NCBI GenBank assembly: GCA_902595845.1
Contig: CACJRN010000005.1
Coordinates: 1 to 64,000, forward strand
Reading direction: 5' to 3'
From: an uncultured Gammaproteobacteria bacterium
Lineage (GTDB): Bacteria > Pseudomonadota > Gammaproteobacteria > Steroidobacterales > UBA11654
Length of the DNA stretch: 64,000 nt
The position numbers and the translations under genes were made by a program. The first letter of the stretch is position 1; each line of letters begins with the position of its first letter. Below, piece after piece: positions 62,053 through 64,000 of the stretch. Under the pieces are notes generated by a model. The model searched no databases and was not told the DNA's origin. It saw only the letters and a list, made by a program, of their open reading frames with translations.

Positions 62053-63282
62053 TTAGACCCTGCCTGCGTCTATCATCGCTTCCTGTTTGAGCACTTTTTT
62101 TGCAAGAGATGCTAAATGGACTTCATCTGGCCCATCAGCTAATCTCAGCGTTCTCGCATGGGCATAAGCCTCTGCCAAGAAAAAGTCATCTGAAACGCCT
62201 CCACCACCATGAACTTGTATGGCTCTGTCAATCACATTGCAAGCCATTCTTGGGCCAACAACTTTGATCATACTGATTAGGTCACTTGCTTCTTTGTTGC
62301 CATACTTATCCATCTTATCAGCCGTCTTAAGTGTGAGTAATCTGGCCTGCTCGATTTCGCTTGCAGAAACAGCAATCGATTCTCTCACGGAACCCTGTGC
62401 ACTCAATGGCTTGCCAAAAGCAATCCTTTTTTCTGCTCGATTACACATCATTTCAAGGGCTCTACTTGCCATGCCAATCAACCTCATACAGTGATGAATT
62501 CTCCCTGGACCAAGCCTGCCTTGTGCAATTTCAAATCCTCTTCCTTCTCCCAAGAGCATATTCTCAACTGGAACTTTGACATTTTTAAACTCAACCTCAG
62601 CATGTCCATGTGGATAGTCATATCCACCAAATACTGAAAGTGGTCTGATCACATTCACTCCAGGCGAGTCCATAGGGACGAGAATCATGGATTGTTGTTT
62701 GTGTCTGCTCGGATTATCTGGATCAGTTTTACCCATGAATATGATTAACTTACAATCTTCATTCATTGCGCCAGAGCTCCACCACTTTCTTCCATTGATC
62801 ACATAGTGATCACCATCTCTGATAATGGGCGACTCAATATTTGTTGCATCGGATGATGCCACAGCAGGTTCAGTCATACAGAAAACAGATCTGATTTCAC
62901 CATTTAATAGAGGAGTTAACCACTCAGCTTTTTGTTCATCGGTTCCATAGCGATCCAATACTTCCATGTTGCCAGTGTCAGGTGCGCTGCAGTTGAAGGC
63001 CTCCGAACACCAGGGCGCACGGCCCATGATTTCAGCAAGCGGAGCGTATTCTAGGTTATTAAGTCCAGCACCATTTTTTGAGTCTGGAAGGAAAAGATTC
63101 CAAAGTCCCGCATCTCTCGCTTTGGATTTTAATTCCGACATGATTGGTGCCGCCTTCCATTTGTCCTCTGTCGTTTTGAAATGTTCAGCATAAGCTGCTT
63201 CATTGGGATAAATATTTTCACCCATGAAGGAATTTAATTTACCTATGAGATCCAAAACTTTTTCTGAATAATCGAAGTTCAT
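62053..63282 (-). CDS. Acyl-CoA dehydrogenase (ACAD11-like)
   Basis: FAD-dependent acyl-CoA dehydrogenase of 409 residues. It has [19 protein letters not shown] (FAD/substrate site), [49 protein letters not shown], and near the C-terminus [40 protein letters not shown]. The WWSSGA and DGPDEVH segments are typical of the ACAD10/11 branch. ATG preceded by AAGGA. It is 5 nt from the kinase gene, which supports a joint role on hydroxyacyl-CoA. Confidence 0.92.
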   Translation of the reverse strand: MNFDYSEKVLDLIGKLNSFMGENIYPNEAAYAEHFKTTEDKWKAAPIMSELKSKARDAGLWNLFLPDSKNGAGLNNLEYAPLAEIMGRAPWCSEAFNCSAPDTGNMEVLDRYGTDEQKAEWLTPLLNGEIRSVFCMTEPAVASSDATNIESPIIRDGDHYVINGRKWWSSGAMNEDCKLIIFMGKTDPDNPSRHKQQSMILVPMDSPGVNVIRPLSVFGGYDYPHGHAEVEFKNVKVPVENMLLGEGRGFEIAQGRLGPGRIHHCMRLIGMASRALEMMCNRAEKRIAFGKPLSAQGSVRESIAVSASEIEQARLLTLKTADKMDKYGNKEASDLISMIKVVGPRMACNVIDRAIQVHGGGGVSDDFFLAEAYAHARTLRLADGPDEVHLASLAKKVLKQEAMIDAGRV

Positions 63283-63284
63283 AT

Positions 63285-64000
63285 TTATTTCCTTAGTTCT
63301 TTTTCCACTATATCGTAGTATGCCTTAGTGGCTGTCATTATCGTTTCGTTTACAGTCATCCGCTTGGAAACATTTTCCATAGATTTTCTTGCATCATTGA
63401 GCGTTCTCCATGGAACATCATCATCGCTCAAAAGCCTTTTAGCTTCAAATTCTTGATAGTTCATTTTAATCACCGGATCGCAGTTTTGATCCTCAGAGGC
63501 CAATAAACGTTTTGCAAAGTCAATTAAGCGCCCATCATTCATTTGATGAATGATTTCAATCTTGTCTTCTGTGGATTCTGTTTGTAAAAATGCTTTGCTC
63601 AGCAGCCTGTCATGTGAATCGATGAATTTTGTATAAATTTGGGATTCAGAATAATCTGGTTTTTCCCAAGGCGTTCTTTTTTTTGCATTGATATCACAGG
63701 CAATAACTACAGACTCTTTGAATCCAATGTTTTCCTGAATTTTTTGAGCTCTTGTTCTGGCTTCATCACATGACAATCCATTCAGTTCACATAAGCTTCC
63801 TGGAAGCAAAACAGGGCTTCCATTCGCTTTGATATTGAAAAATGGCGATCCTTTTTTATTTATTATTGAGGCAATCTCCTCGGCTGTCAGATAGATATAA
63901 TCATCTGGATCAAATGACAGATCAAAGAGAACGAGATTGTTGGCATATGATGGATCTTGGCAAATAAAGGTTGGTGTTCTCTTTACTGCAATACGTTCCT
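63285..64000 (-). CDS. sbcB: Exonuclease I, C-terminal part (truncated by window end)
   Basis: The reading frame stays open to the end of the window, so the ORF-track start (a TTG at 63809) is internal. The visible part resembles the C-terminal half of exonuclease I, a 3'-5' single-strand DNase: [24 protein letters not shown] corresponds to the domain after the catalytic core, and [20 protein letters not shown] matches the LYNGFFSDADR-type motif of SbcB. The catalytic exonuclease motifs lie outside. The acyl-CoA dehydrogenase gene follows by 2 nt. The call is moderate because only the divergent end is seen. Confidence 0.65.
   Translation of the reverse strand, partial: ERIAVKRTPTFICQDPSYANNLVLFDLSFDPDDYIYLTAEEIASIINKKGSPFFNIKANGSPVLLPGSLCELNGLSCDEARTRAQKIQENIGFKESVVIACDINAKKRTPWEKPDYSESQIYTKFIDSHDRLLSKAFLQTESTEDKIEIIHQMNDGRLIDFAKRLLASEDQNCDPVIKMNYQEFEAKRLLSDDDVPWRTLNDARKSMENVSKRMTVNETIMTATKAYYDIVEKELRK

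Noticed and set aside
1-64000. Search for mobile elements, CRISPR arrays, rRNA and tRNA genes
   Set aside because: No transposase or phage genes, no regularly spaced repeats and no RNA-gene signatures were seen; XerC is the housekeeping recombinase, not an integrase.

Overview
This window is a compact, AT-rich stretch of bacterial chromosome with about 70 protein genes, very short gaps and many 1-4 nt start/stop overlaps (ATGA, TAATG, TAGTG). Gene content and order point to a streamlined gammaproteobacterium, probably marine: yibN-secB-gpsA-trmL, tatABC, trkA/trkH, ubiA-ubiC, recG-ridA-spoT-rpoZ-gmk, divergent tesA/ybbA-ybbP, ubiE-ubiB, xerC, hemX-hemY. A SAR86-like lineage is a guess from style, not shown. 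No tRNA, rRNA, insertion sequence, prophage or CRISPR array was seen.

Layout. 0-9 kb: a eukaryote-type glutamine synthetase (GSII), a class 1B dihydroorotate dehydrogenase, then trmL/gpsA/secB/rhodanese/HIT, a Nudix hydrolase, a POT peptide transporter, tatABC and dtd. 9-14.7 kb: a TRAP transporter whose receptor (apparent Tat signal) is convergent with its permease genes, then the Trk potassium system. 14.7-22.5 kb: uvrD and a cytochrome c oxidase operon (subunit II with fused cytochrome c, I, two III-type, IV, heme A synthase). 22.5-29.6 kb: ubiA-ubiC, recG, ridA, spoT, rpoZ, gmk, all on the minus strand. 29.6-34.5 kb: rdgB, an approximately 400-bp AT-rich gap with a cluster of perfect DnaA boxes (candidate replication origin), then rpmE, gltA, aroK, aroB, pyrF on the plus strand. 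34.5-43.2 kb: a DUF6279 lipoprotein, tesA broken by a homopolymer frameshift, ybbA-ybbP, MAPEG, an unknown membrane protein, a 2-hydroxyacid dehydrogenase and an SLC13-type transporter. 43.2-49.8 kb: a complete trpEGDCFBA operon behind a readable attenuator (leader peptide with tandem Trp codons, competing hairpins, terminator). 49.8-57.5 kb: a sulfotransferase, ubiquinone genes, xerC, hemX-hemY, OsmC, membrane-anchored azurin. 57.5-64 kb: a lipid kinase, two unknown small proteins, then a five-gene minus-strand run with two unusual fusions (nucleotidyltransferase-cupin; deazaflavin-reductase-like plus 2OG-Fe oxygenase), a kinase/acyl-CoA dehydrogenase pair and the C-terminal part of exonuclease I (sbcB), cut by the window edge.

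How the genes work together. Respiration and its cofactors are well represented: oxidase, heme A synthase, heme accessory proteins, four ubiquinone genes and azurin as a possible electron carrier. Aromatic amino-acid synthesis is represented by aroK-aroB and the trp operon; pyrimidine synthesis by pyrD and pyrF. The parts most worth following up are the candidate origin at 30.3-30.6 kb, the trp attenuator, and the fusion-rich cluster at 59.0-63.3 kb, whose substrate cannot be named from sequence alone.
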